Assembly: GCF_001685025.1 (NCBI RefSeq)
Contig: NZ_MAYU01000001.1
Location: 565,971 to 629,970 of the forward strand
Direction of reading: 5' to 3'
Source of the DNA: Bacillus sp. FJAT-27225
GTDB taxonomy: Bacteria > Bacillota > Bacilli > Bacillales > Cytobacillaceae
Length of the DNA stretch: 64,000 bases
Each line of letters starts with the position of its first letter. Positions within the stretch are counted from its first letter, which is position 1. Below the pieces are notes generated by a model. That model saw only the letters and a program-made list of their open reading frames with translations, had not been told where the DNA came from and searched no databases. Below, one piece after another: positions 8,450 through 17,400 of this stretch. A program made the position numbers and the translations under genes.

Positions 8450-8534
8450 TTGTTGAGACCCTCCCTATGTTTGTCCTTTTTATTTTAGATTATCTTGTAA
8501 GGGGGGGTCAACGAAACAATGCTTTTATGTTAAT

Positions 8535-8565
8535 AAAAAGGCCCGGTTATTAATCCAGGCCTTTT
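8535..8565. terminator. Terminator of the protease gene
   Basis: AAAAAGGCC.GG/CC.GGCCTTTT stem overlapping the 3' end of the gene at 8550, with T-rich sequence on either strand. Confidence 0.75.
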
Positions 8566-9251
8566 ATCAATTCATATGTTAGCGGAGCCGTACTTTTAAG
8601 GAAGGCATTGCTTTCTGCTGAAAAATAATAATAAGCAAATGCTTCAGCAAAATACTCCTCAGGATAGATGATAAAATAATCCCGGCCTGGAAAAAGCTCT
8701 GTCCGCTCTTTTTTCCATATAGCTTGAAAAGAATCCTGGTCAGAAAAATCTTTATAAACTAAATGATCAATTGAGTGGGCGAGCTCATGGAGCTCCAGAT
8801 TAATCGATCCATGCCCTTTCCCTTTTTCACTTGCACCAATTTTTACAAGGACAATTTCTGCCCCGCCAATACCCGGAACTGAGTCCCATGTAGCACCGTT
8901 TGTGTAGCCCCTCGGGGTTTTACCCTTTAGGTGGCTAGCGGTCGGATTATCTGTCAGATTTCCTTCAAAAAGCCGGACTCTGATTCCCTCTTCGTCTATT
9001 CTGTTAAGCAGCGGCTGGGGCAGTTTTGCAATGCGCCGGATCATTTCTGCTGCCTCGACAGTGTCAAAGGAATCTTCGGGCAGCAAAATAGTTTCTGCCA
9101 GGATGTCCCGATCCGAGTTTTCTAGCTGCTGTCCAAGCTCGGACTCACCGCTGAATTGAGCAAGCGCGACACCGCCCGGAGACGCTTCGGAAGTCGACAC
9201 CAGGAAAAAAAACAACACAACAGGAACAGCCAAATAAAGAAACTTCTTCAT
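8550..9251 (-). CDS. Secreted Pro-Pro endopeptidase-like metalloprotease (ATLF/PPEP family)
   Basis: About 233 residues. A signal peptide (MKKFLYLAVPVVLFFFLVS...EAS) is followed by a single domain with HELAHSID (HExxH, about residues 172-179) and downstream YPEEYFAEAFAYYY carrying the third zinc ligand. The layout, including GATWDSVPGIGG and GKGHGSINLELHE, matches Clostridioides difficile PPEP-1 and other anthrax-lethal-factor-like (M34) proteases as I recall them. That family cuts between two prolines in surface proteins. The second ATG at 9251 fits the GGGGAA SD better than the first. Single gene with its own terminator. The substrate is unknown. Confidence 0.8.
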   Translation of the reverse strand: MKKFLYLAVPVVLFFFLVSTSEASPGGVALAQFSGESELGQQLENSDRDILAETILLPEDSFDTVEAAEMIRRIAKLPQPLLNRIDEEGIRVRLFEGNLTDNPTASHLKGKTPRGYTNGATWDSVPGIGGAEIVLVKIGASEKGKGHGSINLELHELAHSIDHLVYKDFSDQDSFQAIWKKERTELFPGRDYFIIYPEEYFAEAFAYYYFSAESNAFLKSTAPLTYELIKGLD

Positions 9252-9352
9252 TCTCATTTCCCCAGTTTTATAGTTTAGTATCTATTGAAATTATACCATC
9301 TTGACAGTGGAAACCAGACAAGGAAACGATGGAAATTGTGGCTAAAAAGCGA

Positions 9353-9372
9353 AAACCCGGCAATGGCCGGGT
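9353..9372 (-). terminator. ypjP terminator
   Basis: AACCCGGC/GCCGGGTT hairpin followed by TTTTC on the minus strand. Confidence 0.75.
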
Positions 9373-9402
9373 TGAATTCTTATCTATGAAAATAATTAAC
9401 TA

Positions 9403-9990
9403 CTAGGCCATCCACTTGGGCGGAGTGTTCTTATCCCAATATATACTGCCTAGTTCATGATGCTCCTGAAATCTGTCATGGGCAGTATGGTAATGAAAAT
9501 TAAACCAGTATCCTGCCTGTGGCGGGTTATCGCGCCGAACATGGAAACGGATGACATCCTTGCCTGTCCGTACGTCTTTGATATGGAAGATTTTTTCGGA
9601 AAGACCCGCGCCTGGCTGTTCGGAAATCACCAATTCACTCAAATCTTCTTCAGGAAACTGGGCAGTTGTATTAGAAATCGCTTTTTCAATATTAGGAAGG
9701 ATAATTTCCTTGAATTCATTCTCAATCACTGGTTTGATTCTCGTCCCGAACTTCTCATATGACCTCGCCTCTGCAAGCTTGACCATCTCTTCGACAAATT
9801 GTTCACGGGTAATCTCAGAAACTGGCGGGGCATGTGTTTCCAGCGATGGACCATATTCTGCAGAATCACGGCCTGAAGGTTTGTTATCCGCGTTCGCTTG
9901 TTGTAAAAGGTCTATTTGGGCTGGTGTAACCAATCCGAATGTCAGGATCGATACCATGACAACGAATGATTTACGTATCCACTTTTTCAA
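9403..9990 (-). CDS. ypjP: YpjP-like exported protein
   Basis: 195 residues with a signal-peptide-like N-terminus and the conserved C-terminal block FHVRRDNPPQAGYWFNFHYH...HELG.IYWDKNTPPKW typical of YpjP-like proteins. The function is unknown. The position near thyA and before the ypiP/brxA genes agrees with B. subtilis. Confidence 0.85.
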   Translation of the reverse strand: MKKWIRKSFVVMVSILTFGLVTPAQIDLLQQANADNKPSGRDSAEYGPSLETHAPPVSEITREQFVEEMVKLAEARSYEKFGTRIKPVIENEFKEIILPNIEKAISNTTAQFPEEDLSELVISEQPGAGLSEKIFHIKDVRTGKDVIRFHVRRDNPPQAGYWFNFHYHTAHDRFQEHHELGSIYWDKNTPPKWMA

Positions 9991-10119
9991 TGCCAGTCCC
10001 CCCTTTTTTATGTATAAATCTATTATACTTCTTTTTTTAATGGAGTGGTATGAGTTTTAAAGTTTTTAATATGGATATAATAACTATAATGAAAATTTTT
10101 CTTTAGGGGTGGGAAGAGT

Positions 10120-10191
10120 ATGGATTGGGTGATTATGACTGGCGGGTTGGTCATGCTTGGCTATTTTGTTTATTTATCGATCGCTGATTGA
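10120..10191 (+). CDS. Candidate 23-residue membrane peptide
   Basis: A short frame encoding one hydrophobic helix (MDWVIMTGGLVMLGYFVYLS...) ending in IAD. It is preceded by GGGGTGGGAAG and followed at once by a hairpin terminator, so the layout looks like a complete tiny gene. Single-helix peptides of this kind often tune membrane complexes, but no partner is evident. Size makes the call uncertain. Confidence 0.5.
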   Translation: MDWVIMTGGLVMLGYFVYLSIAD

Positions 10192-10197
10192 GAATAG

Positions 10198-10222
10198 AGC
10201 CGGCTGTTAGGGCCGGCTTTTA
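10198..10222 (+). terminator. Terminator after the 23-residue peptide
   Basis: AGCCGGC/GCCGGCT stem followed by TTTTATTTTT. Confidence 0.8.
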
Positions 10223-10993
10223 TTTTTCAATAAATCCATAATGGAATTTTGCATTTTTCCGGATTTTCCTTGTAAAACCGAACTCTTCAAAGCGTGGGCT
10301 TCTGAAATGGTCCTTCAGAACAACCCGTTGGCGGGCGACTCTTAATGACTCTTCGATCTCTTCCCCGCCAAGGCCCCTGTATTCGGCAAACTGGCGAAGC
10401 GCGCGGATGCCTTCCGATTCCTCAATGCCTTCATCAAACATCGGATCCCAATAAACACAGTCAACTGATTTGTCAGGCAAGCTTTTTAAATAAGACAACG
10501 CATCAGAATGAATAACGTTAACCCGTTTCATAGCGTCGTCAAGTAGCCCAATACCCGTAGGCCAGCTGGAAAGTCCCTGTTTTACTAAATAGGCAATATA
10601 TTTGCTGCCCTCAAGGCCATTTATGGTACCCTCGATCCCTGACGCGAAACTTGCGGCAATCGAATCAGAGCCAAGGCCAAGTGTACAGTCGAGAAAAGAG
10701 CCTCCTTTTTGGAGCCCGGCTGCCTCAATCAGCGGATCGGTGCCACCCTCTATTAGCCGCTTGACCCGGAACATCGCTGAAGACGGGTGAAAGAAAAATG
10801 GCTTGTCCTCTCCTATACCATAAAGCTTGATGGATTCGTTACCTACAACGATGCAGGCAGAACCTGTTTCTTTTTGCATCTGTGGAATCGATTTTTTTCC
10901 TCTAGGCAGAAGGGGAATAGATAGATCACTGGCAGCCTTTTTTGCTCTATTCAACATATTTTCATTCACACGGTAAGCAGTTGTTACAAACAT
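10220..10993 (-). CDS. ypiP: RsmJ-like class I SAM-dependent methyltransferase (YpiP)
   Basis: About 257 residues. The core has the SAM motif FLDCTLGLGSDSIAAS (about residues 96-111) and the catalytic-type motif DCVYWDPMF, a variant of the DPP(Y/F) loop in RsmJ, the 16S rRNA m2G methyltransferase. rRNA is therefore a plausible target, but this is inferred from the family. The ATG at 10993 has AGGAGA seven bases upstream. It lies upstream of a bidirectional hairpin. Confidence 0.8.
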   Translation of the reverse strand: MFVTTAYRVNENMLNRAKKAASDLSIPLLPRGKKSIPQMQKETGSACIVVGNESIKLYGIGEDKPFFFHPSSAMFRVKRLIEGGTDPLIEAAGLQKGGSFLDCTLGLGSDSIAASFASGIEGTINGLEGSKYIAYLVKQGLSSWPTGIGLLDDAMKRVNVIHSDALSYLKSLPDKSVDCVYWDPMFDEGIEESEGIRALRQFAEYRGLGGEEIEESLRVARQRVVLKDHFRSPRFEEFGFTRKIRKNAKFHYGFIEK

Positions 10994-11088
10994 AACGTAT
11001 TCTCCTACTAGTAGAAAACTTGCCAATCGGCGAGCAGTTTTGTAATGCAGGTAATTTGAGTTGAAAAAAGGACGCCAAACGGCATCCC

Positions 11089-11523
11089 TTAAAATTTGTT
11101 CTCCATTGCAGTAGAAAGGTGCTCCATAAGCCCTTCCAATGTATTGCCTTCAATATCATGGCGTGGAATAAAATCGACAACCTGGCCATCTTTCAGAAGT
11201 GCAACTGAAGGCGAAGATGGTGGAATGTCGCCGAAATACTCACGCATTTTGGCAGTTGCTTCCTTATCCTGGCCTGCAAATACAGTTACCAGATGATCAG
11301 GTTTCTTGTCAGTGTTCAAAACCGTTTGAGTAATCGCCGGGCGGGCAAGGCCTGCTGCACAGCCGCAAACCGAGTTGATTACAACAATTGCTGTTCCTTT
11401 TTCTTCTCCCATGAATGAATCGACTTCTTCAGGAGTTGTCAGTTCTTTGAAGCCTGCGTTTACGAGTTCATCGCGCATCGGCTTCACCATTTGCCTCATA
11501 TATTCTTCATATGCCATTGACAT
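11089..11523 (-). CDS. brxA: Bacilliredoxin BrxA (YphP/YqiW family)
   Basis: A 144-residue thioredoxin-fold protein with the CGC motif in VVINSVCGCAAGLARP (about residues 48-63). Bacilliredoxins remove bacillithiol from oxidised protein cysteines. The gene neighbours ypiP, as brxA does in B. subtilis, which supports BrxA over BrxB. Confidence 0.93.
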   Translation of the reverse strand: MSMAYEEYMRQMVKPMRDELVNAGFKELTTPEEVDSFMGEEKGTAIVVINSVCGCAAGLARPAITQTVLNTDKKPDHLVTVFAGQDKEATAKMREYFGDIPPSSPSVALLKDGQVVDFIPRHDIEGNTLEGLMEHLSTAMENKF

Positions 11524-11610
11524 AGCAAAAATCCCTCCGTTTCATTATTATTAGGATACTATAAATAATTTCCATATTCCATTCTTCGAAACCTTTTGTT
11601 TAAAGAAATG

Positions 11611-12747
11611 CTATTGCAGGTTCGCCTTTCTCGCCTCGGTCATCTGCTTCCACACGGACCCTTTTGCCTCTTCTCCGCCTTCAATGCGTGCCATTGCCAT
11701 TTTGGCTTGCAATGCAACTTCAAACTCAGGATCATCGGCTGCTTCCTTTAGGGCTGGAAGGGCAGATTCATCACCTACTTCAAAAAGGAACATTGCGGCA
11801 CGCCAACGGACAAGTTTGCTAGCGTCTTTTAAAGCCTTTGCCATTTCAGGACCAGCTTCGCTGAATCCAAGGTCGGACAGGCAGTCGCCAGCTGTTCTCC
11901 TAACTGTAACATTTTTATCCTTTAATGCTTTGTAAAGTAGCGGTAATACCGCTTTGTCCTCTATCATCCCAAGATAGACGGTTGCCAGCCTTCGAATCGA
12001 TGGCTTTTCGTCCTGCAGGGCTTTCTCGAGCATAGGCAAGTCCTCGAGTTCAGGGTCAGGAATTTGCTCCAACTTCTGATACCTAATCTGCCATTCTGGA
12101 TGATCCAGGTCTTCAGAGGTAATCCGGTGCCTTTCACGTGTCGGCTTAATTGGCGCGGATGGGCCAGCAGCTTTGGCAGCCTTAATAATTTCATCAAGTC
12201 TGGACTTTGGATAGGCGGCAATCAGTTCCTCAATGACCTCATGGCCAATCTGATCAAATTCTCCGTAGCGTACACCAAAATCCTGCCATTTTCTTAGCAA
12301 AATATAATTGTCTCCATCGAGCTGGGCCTGTTCACGCGCTTCAAGGAAATAGTCAGGCATTCCATAGCGCTTTTCTTCATTTCCATCCAAAAGCTTGACT
12401 TGAAGCGGAATATCCTTGAACATTTGGACTTGTACCTGGATTTCGCCAAAATGAGAAATTTCTTCCTGGGCCTGTTCGACAGCAGAAGTTGCGTCACCAA
12501 ATGCACCTCTGACTTTTGCCAGCAGTTCCTTCCAGTCATATTTTGCATTACGTTCTACAGCAATAAAGTCTGCTACATGGTAAACACCTTTTATGCCTTC
12601 AATGTCAAGAATGCTGCGGATCACTGCCGGAGCACCTTCGTGGTTGTCTTTTTTATAATTATGGCTCTTGCCCATTGGAAGCTCTTGGTCAAGATTAATC
12701 TTCATCGTATTCGGGCTCGGAGTCGGTTCGATCGACTTGATTTTCAC
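11611..12747 (-). CDS. ypgR: Nfu-N plus HEAT-repeat protein (YpgR / conserved virulence factor C)
   Basis: About 378 residues. Residues 1-80 match the Nfu/NifU N-terminal scaffold domain (EPTPSPNTMKI...GIKGVYHVADFI). The C-terminal half (about 210-365) is a run of HEAT repeats. The family is the CvfC/YpgR group, of unclear biochemical role; an Fe-S-linked scaffold is inferred from the domain. The GTG at 12747 follows GAGGTGATACGA, and the earlier GTG is part of that SD. Confidence 0.85.
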   Translation of the reverse strand: MKIKSIEPTPSPNTMKINLDQELPMGKSHNYKKDNHEGAPAVIRSILDIEGIKGVYHVADFIAVERNAKYDWKELLAKVRGAFGDATSAVEQAQEEISHFGEIQVQVQMFKDIPLQVKLLDGNEEKRYGMPDYFLEAREQAQLDGDNYILLRKWQDFGVRYGEFDQIGHEVIEELIAAYPKSRLDEIIKAAKAAGPSAPIKPTRERHRITSEDLDHPEWQIRYQKLEQIPDPELEDLPMLEKALQDEKPSIRRLATVYLGMIEDKAVLPLLYKALKDKNVTVRRTAGDCLSDLGFSEAGPEMAKALKDASKLVRWRAAMFLFEVGDESALPALKEAADDPEFEVALQAKMAMARIEGGEEAKGSVWKQMTEARKANLQ

Positions 12748-12856
12748 TCGTATCACCTCATTTTTTACTGTATCACAAACTACGGGGATTCTTCCAATTT
12801 ACAAGACTGCAGGACTGTGGCTATTTTAGGGAAGTTATAAAGACGCATGTAAATAG

Positions 12857-12880
12857 GCATCCCGGGGCACCGGGATGCCT
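12857..12880 (-). terminator. Hairpin after the ABC-F gene
   Basis: Stem GGCATCCCGG/CCGGGATGCC; the T-run on the minus side is weak. Confidence 0.5.
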
Positions 12881-12925
12881 TAAAAAACTGTTGCTGCCAA
12901 ACCGTTAGCACCTGCTAGCATCTGG

Positions 12926-14806
12926 CTAGCCTTCTGCTATTTCAGACAAATATGACCACCGTTCAATTAACCGTTCAAGCTCTTCGTTCAATTCGGTTTC
13001 TTCTTGCATCAGCTTGCTTGCCAGTTCGAAATTGCTCCCGGTGTTTGCCAGCTCCTCAGAAATTTCGGCAAGCCTCTCTTCTGCTGCGGCTATATCGCCG
13101 TCAATGGATTCCCATTCCTTTTGTTCGTGGTAAGACAGTCTTTTCTTTTTTTCCTTTAACCTTTGTGGCTGTGCAGGAGGAGTTTTAGCCGCGGATGTAT
13201 TGACTGACTCTGCTTGTTTCTCCATGTATTCAGAGTAATTGCCAAAGTGGGTTCCAATAGTTCCTCCGCCTTTTAGAATAATAAGCTGCTCTACGGTTTT
13301 ATCAAGGAAATAACGGTCATGGGAAACAGTAATCACAACGCCAGGGAAATCGTCAAGATAATCTTCCAGAACTGTCAGAGTTTGGGTATCAAGGTCGTTT
13401 GTAGGCTCATCCAGTAACAGAACATTTGGAGCTTCCATTAATATCTTGAGCAAATACAATCTCCGCTTCTCCCCGCCGGACAGCTTCCGGATCGGTGTTC
13501 CATGAGTTGAGGGAGGGAAGAGAAACCGTTCAAGCATCTGCGAGGCTGAAATTGTTTTCCCATCTGTGGTGTTGATAACCTGTGCTGTTTCTTTGATGTA
13601 CTCAATCATCCGCAGGCTTTCATCCATATCTTCATTTTCTTGCGTATAGTAGCCGATTTTGACGGTTTGACCCATTTCATATTCGCCGTTATCCAAAGGA
13701 ATCCGTTTGGCAAGAATATTCAGCAGTGTCGATTTGCCTGTCCCGTTCTTTCCGATGATTCCAATTCGGTCACCCGGCTTAACAAGCAGGTTAAACTGAT
13801 CAAGAATCATCGTTCCGCCGTATGCCTTGCTTGCATCCTTCAATTCGAAAACTTGTTTTCCGAGCCTGCTGCCTGCAAGTGAAATATCGACTTTCTCCTG
13901 GCTTTTGCCACTTGAAACTTGTTCTTCGAGCTTATCAAATCTGTCTATTCTCGCCTTTTGCTTTGTAGAACGAGCCTTTGCGCCTCTGCGGATCCATTCA
14001 AGTTCGCGCCTGAACAAGTTCTTCTTTTTCTCAAGAGTTGCAGCTTCGTTTTCCTCACGGATAGCTTTGGCTTCAAGGAAGCTTCCATAGTTTCCTTTAT
14101 ACGTATAGATATTTCCGCCATCAAGCTCCATAATCCTGTTTGTAACCCTGTCAAGGAAATAACGGTCGTGTGTGACAAGCAAAACGGAACCCGCATAACT
14201 CTTCAAGTAATCCTCGAGCCATTTGACTGAGTCGAAATCAAGGTGGTTTGTCGGCTCATCCAGGATCAGTAAATCGGGTGCTTCTATCAGTACGCTTGCC
14301 AGCGCGACCCGCTTTTTCTGGCCTCCCGACAGCTCGCCGATTTTCCGTTGATATCCGTCAATACCCAGCTTTGTCAAAATTGTCTTCGCGTTCGTGCTAG
14401 CATCCCAGCCATTTACGGCATCCATTCCTTTTTGAAGGGAAAAAAGCTGCTCCTGAACCTGCTCATTGCCCGGTGATAATTCAAGTTCAGCCAGGCATTG
14501 CTCATACCTGCGCATTACCCTAACGACTGGAGCGTCACCATGGAACACTTGCTCCAGGACGGTAAGGTCAGGATCCAGGTCCGGCTGCTGGTCAAGATAA
14601 GCAATCCTGTAGTCCTTTGCTGCAATAATCTCTCCGGAGTCCGAATCATCGACACCTGCAATGATTTTTAAAAGCGAAGATTTCCCTGTCCCGTTAACAC
14701 CAATCAGGCCAATCTTTTCTTTTTCTGTAATCGTAAACGAAATTGTATTAAAAAGTTTTTTCTCTCCGTATGTTTTTGATAGATTTTCAACGGTGAGCAT
14801 TTTCAT
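12926..14806 (-). CDS. ABC-F family ATPase (YfmR/Uup-like)
   Basis: 626 residues with two ATP-binding domains and no membrane part. Walker A motifs are GVNGTGKSS and GKNGTGKST, the signatures LSGGQKKRVA and LSGGEKRRLY, and Walker B LILDEPTNHLD and LLLDEPTNDLD. The P-site tRNA interaction linker lies between them (about 240-310), and a C-terminal charged coiled coil (about 545-625) is typical of YfmR/Uup. ABC-F proteins relieve stalled ribosomes. The ATG at 14806 overlaps the ypgQ stop (ATGA), so the two are translationally coupled, which is not the B. subtilis arrangement. Confidence 0.9.
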   Translation of the reverse strand: MKMLTVENLSKTYGEKKLFNTISFTITEKEKIGLIGVNGTGKSSLLKIIAGVDDSDSGEIIAAKDYRIAYLDQQPDLDPDLTVLEQVFHGDAPVVRVMRRYEQCLAELELSPGNEQVQEQLFSLQKGMDAVNGWDASTNAKTILTKLGIDGYQRKIGELSGGQKKRVALASVLIEAPDLLILDEPTNHLDFDSVKWLEDYLKSYAGSVLLVTHDRYFLDRVTNRIMELDGGNIYTYKGNYGSFLEAKAIREENEAATLEKKKNLFRRELEWIRRGAKARSTKQKARIDRFDKLEEQVSSGKSQEKVDISLAGSRLGKQVFELKDASKAYGGTMILDQFNLLVKPGDRIGIIGKNGTGKSTLLNILAKRIPLDNGEYEMGQTVKIGYYTQENEDMDESLRMIEYIKETAQVINTTDGKTISASQMLERFLFPPSTHGTPIRKLSGGEKRRLYLLKILMEAPNVLLLDEPTNDLDTQTLTVLEDYLDDFPGVVITVSHDRYFLDKTVEQLIILKGGGTIGTHFGNYSEYMEKQAESVNTSAAKTPPAQPQRLKEKKKRLSYHEQKEWESIDGDIAAAEERLAEISEELANTGSNFELASKLMQEETELNEELERLIERWSYLSEIAEG

Positions 14807-15456
14807 AGCTTGCAATCCCACTCTCTATAAAATTGCTGAAGAAACTCCTCCATCGCTCTTTGCCGGCTTTCGGCCATTCTTTTCGCAGTGTCTGTATGGA
14901 GTAATTCTTTGAGCTTCAACAGCTTCTCGTAAAAATGGTTGATAGTAGATGACTTTCCGTTCCGGTACTCCTCAAGCGTCATGTTTTCCCTAACTTCAAG
15001 TACCGGCTCATATATAGGCTGGCCCTTCTTACCGCCATAGGCAAAAGTCCGGGCAATCCCGATGGCACCAATTGCATCAAGGCGGTCAGCATCCTGGACT
15101 ATTTCGGCTTCAATTGAAGGAAGCGGCCCGCCGTTCCCGCCTTTAAATGAAATCGAGTAAACAATATCGTCGATTTTCTTCTTCTCAGCAGCCGATAATC
15201 CTATTTGGATAAAAAAATCGTCGAGCTTTTGCCTTCCCGCCTCTGCTGAAGGGTTCAGCTTTTCATCAGGTATATCGTGAAGCAAGGCTGCCATTTCAAT
15301 AATGGCGGTATCACCTTTGCCTTCCGAATTTGCAATCAGCAGGGCATTCTTCCTGACCCGGTTGACATGGTGCCAGTCATGGCCGGTTGAATCCTGTCCC
15401 ATCTCGGATTTCACGTATTCTTCTATTGTGGCAATCGTCTGTTCCAAAAGGCGCAC
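14803..15456 (-). CDS. ypgQ: HD-domain phosphohydrolase (YpgQ)
   Basis: A 217-residue metal-dependent phosphohydrolase. HDWHHVNRV provides the first histidine, ALLHDIPDEK the HD pair and VQDADRLDAIG the last aspartate. B. subtilis YpgQ is a nucleotide pyrophosphatase of this family. It is first in a two-gene operon with the ABC-F ATPase. Confidence 0.9.
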   Translation of the reverse strand: MRLLEQTIATIEEYVKSEMGQDSTGHDWHHVNRVRKNALLIANSEGKGDTAIIEMAALLHDIPDEKLNPSAEAGRQKLDDFFIQIGLSAAEKKKIDDIVYSISFKGGNGGPLPSIEAEIVQDADRLDAIGAIGIARTFAYGGKKGQPIYEPVLEVRENMTLEEYRNGKSSTINHFYEKLLKLKELLHTDTAKRMAESRQRAMEEFLQQFYREWDCKL

Positions 15457-15605
15457 TTCCTTTCATCCTGATATTTTACCATGAAAGGCATTAGCCTTAA
15501 AGATACAGGTGTTTCAAGTCTTATTGTAAACAGACAATCTGGTTTATGTAATTCGGTTCCATATCAACATGAGGTATATGGACCTGCCTAGAAGGGATAC
15601 TTCTG

Positions 15606-15800
15606 GGGTTTCAAACTTTTGATTAGTCTCTGAAACTCTTGCCCAAGGACATTTTCACCTTTTAGACACCGGGTTTTGTCTTTGAAACCCTTGCTCAGGG
15701 ACATGTTCACAGTTTCGACACGGGGTTTTGTCCTTGAAACTCTTTCTCAAGGACATTTTCACCTTTCCGTCACTGGGTTTTGTCCTTGGTTTTGCCTAAA
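15606..15800. repeat. 52-bp degenerate tandem array (locus A)
   Basis: Four imperfect units. GAAAC anchors lie at 15632, 15684 and 15736, and GGGTTTTGTC anchors at 15671, 15723 and 15775, each exactly 52 apart. Units contain the dyad AAGGACA...TGTCCTT. The array fills most of the 15457-15891 gap; no gene is seen there. Confidence 0.8.
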
Positions 15801-15840
15801 GGTTACAGTGAAATCCTGTATTTAAGCTCAAAATAATAAC

Positions 15841-15869
15841 GGCTGCCGAATATTTCTTCGGCAGCCTGA
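15841..15869 (-). terminator. Terminator of the second DegV gene
   Basis: GGCTGCCGAA/TTCGGCAGCC stem with T-rich sequence beyond it on the minus strand. Confidence 0.75.
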
Positions 15870-15891
15870 TTTCAGCAAATTTGCTTAATAC

Positions 15892-16740
15892 TTAACCAAT
15901 GTTATGATACCAGCTAATCCCAAGTGTATTTTCACCGGCGTGAACCCCGATGACAGCACCAAGCGGGCAGCGGATAAACTTGAGTTCCGGGAATTGGGGT
16001 TCCAATTCCGTTTGCCAATCCAGCGCTGCGTCCTCATGCAGGCCATAAAGTAAATACACTTCTTTAAATTTGTGCTTTTCGTATGCAGAACGCAGATAGC
16101 CTTCGATTTTATCTTTTGCTTTCCTGCTGCTCCTGGCTTTTTCTTTTACTTCCAACTTCCCATCTTCAATCGAAATAATCGGTGTGATGCTGAGCATGCT
16201 GCCGAGGAAAAATTGCACGCCGCCCATCCGGCCGCTCCTGTGCAATTGTTCAAGGCTGCCAATCAATACATATGTCTCATTTTCATCACGATATCGTTCA
16301 AGTTCCTCCTTGATTGCGGCTGCATCTTTCCCTTCCCTGCTCAGCGCAATTCCCTTTTTCAGAAGAGCCGACAATGGGAAAGCAAGAATTTTGGAATCAA
16401 TCGTCGTAACAGGAATGTCTACCAACTGGGCAGCTTGCTCACTTGAAGAGACCGTTCCACTTAGTTTGGATGATAGAAGTACGGTAATTATTTCGTCGTA
16501 GTTTTCGGCCAGTTTTTCAAACAAATCCTTGAACGCCCCAACAGATGGCTGCGAAGTCTTCGGAGGCGTTTTTAATTCGCGCAGCTTGGAAAAAAGCTCA
16601 CCGGCAGTCAAATCAATTCCGTCCGCATACTCCTGGCCATCCATGATTACCGTCAATGGGATGGAATACAGGTCCGGATTGCCCCGCAGTTCCTCATCAA
16701 GAAATGCGGTGCTATCCGTTACCCAGGCTGTTTTTTTCAA
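15892..16740 (-). CDS. DegV family protein, second copy
   Basis: 282 residues with the VTDSTAF start, TSQPSVG and KLSGTVSS motifs of fatty-acid-binding DegV proteins. It is clearly divergent from the copy at 101..943, which suggests a different ligand preference, as is common for Bacillus DegV/FakB paralogues. It sits alone between ypgQ and bsaA. Confidence 0.9.
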   Translation of the reverse strand: MKKTAWVTDSTAFLDEELRGNPDLYSIPLTVIMDGQEYADGIDLTAGELFSKLRELKTPPKTSQPSVGAFKDLFEKLAENYDEIITVLLSSKLSGTVSSSEQAAQLVDIPVTTIDSKILAFPLSALLKKGIALSREGKDAAAIKEELERYRDENETYVLIGSLEQLHRSGRMGGVQFFLGSMLSITPIISIEDGKLEVKEKARSSRKAKDKIEGYLRSAYEKHKFKEVYLLYGLHEDAALDWQTELEPQFPELKFIRCPLGAVIGVHAGENTLGISWYHNIG

Positions 16741-16826
16741 AGAAAATCCCCCTTTATTGTTATAAATTCGTATTTAGTCTAAATATAAGTAGTACAGGCT
16801 TAAATTAGTCCTCATTTAAAAAGGTA

Positions 16827-17303
16827 TTAAAGCAACTTTTCAATATCCTTTTTTATATCATTCGGCTTTATGGTTGAGGCGTATCGAGCTATCGGTTTTC
16901 CATTTCTGTCAACAAGAAACTTGGTAAAATTCCACTTAATACTCTTGCTGCCTAGTATCCCTGGAGCTTCTTTTGATAAGTATTCGAATAGAGGGTGCGC
17001 CTTATCCCCCTTCACATCGACCTTCGCAAAAATAGGGAAGGTAACTCCGTAATTCAAGCTGCAAAATGATTCAATTTGCTCTTCGGTTCCAGGCTCCTGG
17101 CCGCCGAATTGGTTGCTCGGGAACCCCAGTACGGCAAAGCCTCTTCCCTCGTATTCTGCATATAGTTCCTGCAGGTCCTCATATTGAGGGGTGAATCCGC
17201 ATTTACTAGCAGTATTGACAATAAGAAGAACCTTTCCTTCATAATCATGTAATGAAACTTCCTTACCTTTGATTGTCCGTGCTTTAAATTCGTATACTGA
17301 CAA
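16827..17303 (-). CDS. bsaA: Glutathione peroxidase family protein BsaA
   Basis: 158 residues, the usual length. The peroxidatic cysteine is in NTASKCGFTPQY (about residue 36), and the tetrad partners are in FPSNQFGGQEPG and KWNFTKFLV. It has cysteine rather than selenocysteine and probably uses thioredoxin-type reductants. The name follows B. subtilis bsaA, which lies near ypgQ/ypgR. Confidence 0.93.
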   Translation of the reverse strand: MSVYEFKARTIKGKEVSLHDYEGKVLLIVNTASKCGFTPQYEDLQELYAEYEGRGFAVLGFPSNQFGGQEPGTEEQIESFCSLNYGVTFPIFAKVDVKGDKAHPLFEYLSKEAPGILGSKSIKWNFTKFLVDRNGKPIARYASTIKPNDIKKDIEKLL

Positions 17304-17400
17304 AGTCGTCCACCACCATTCTCATATTTTTCGTTTTTCACACGTAATCTATGTATGTTTGCATTATAGCCAGCCACACTTGCATTCCAGTTACTTTCCG

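Noticed and set aside
101-16740. Recent duplication of DegV genes
   Set aside because: The two copies share only family motifs and differ throughout, so they are old paralogues.
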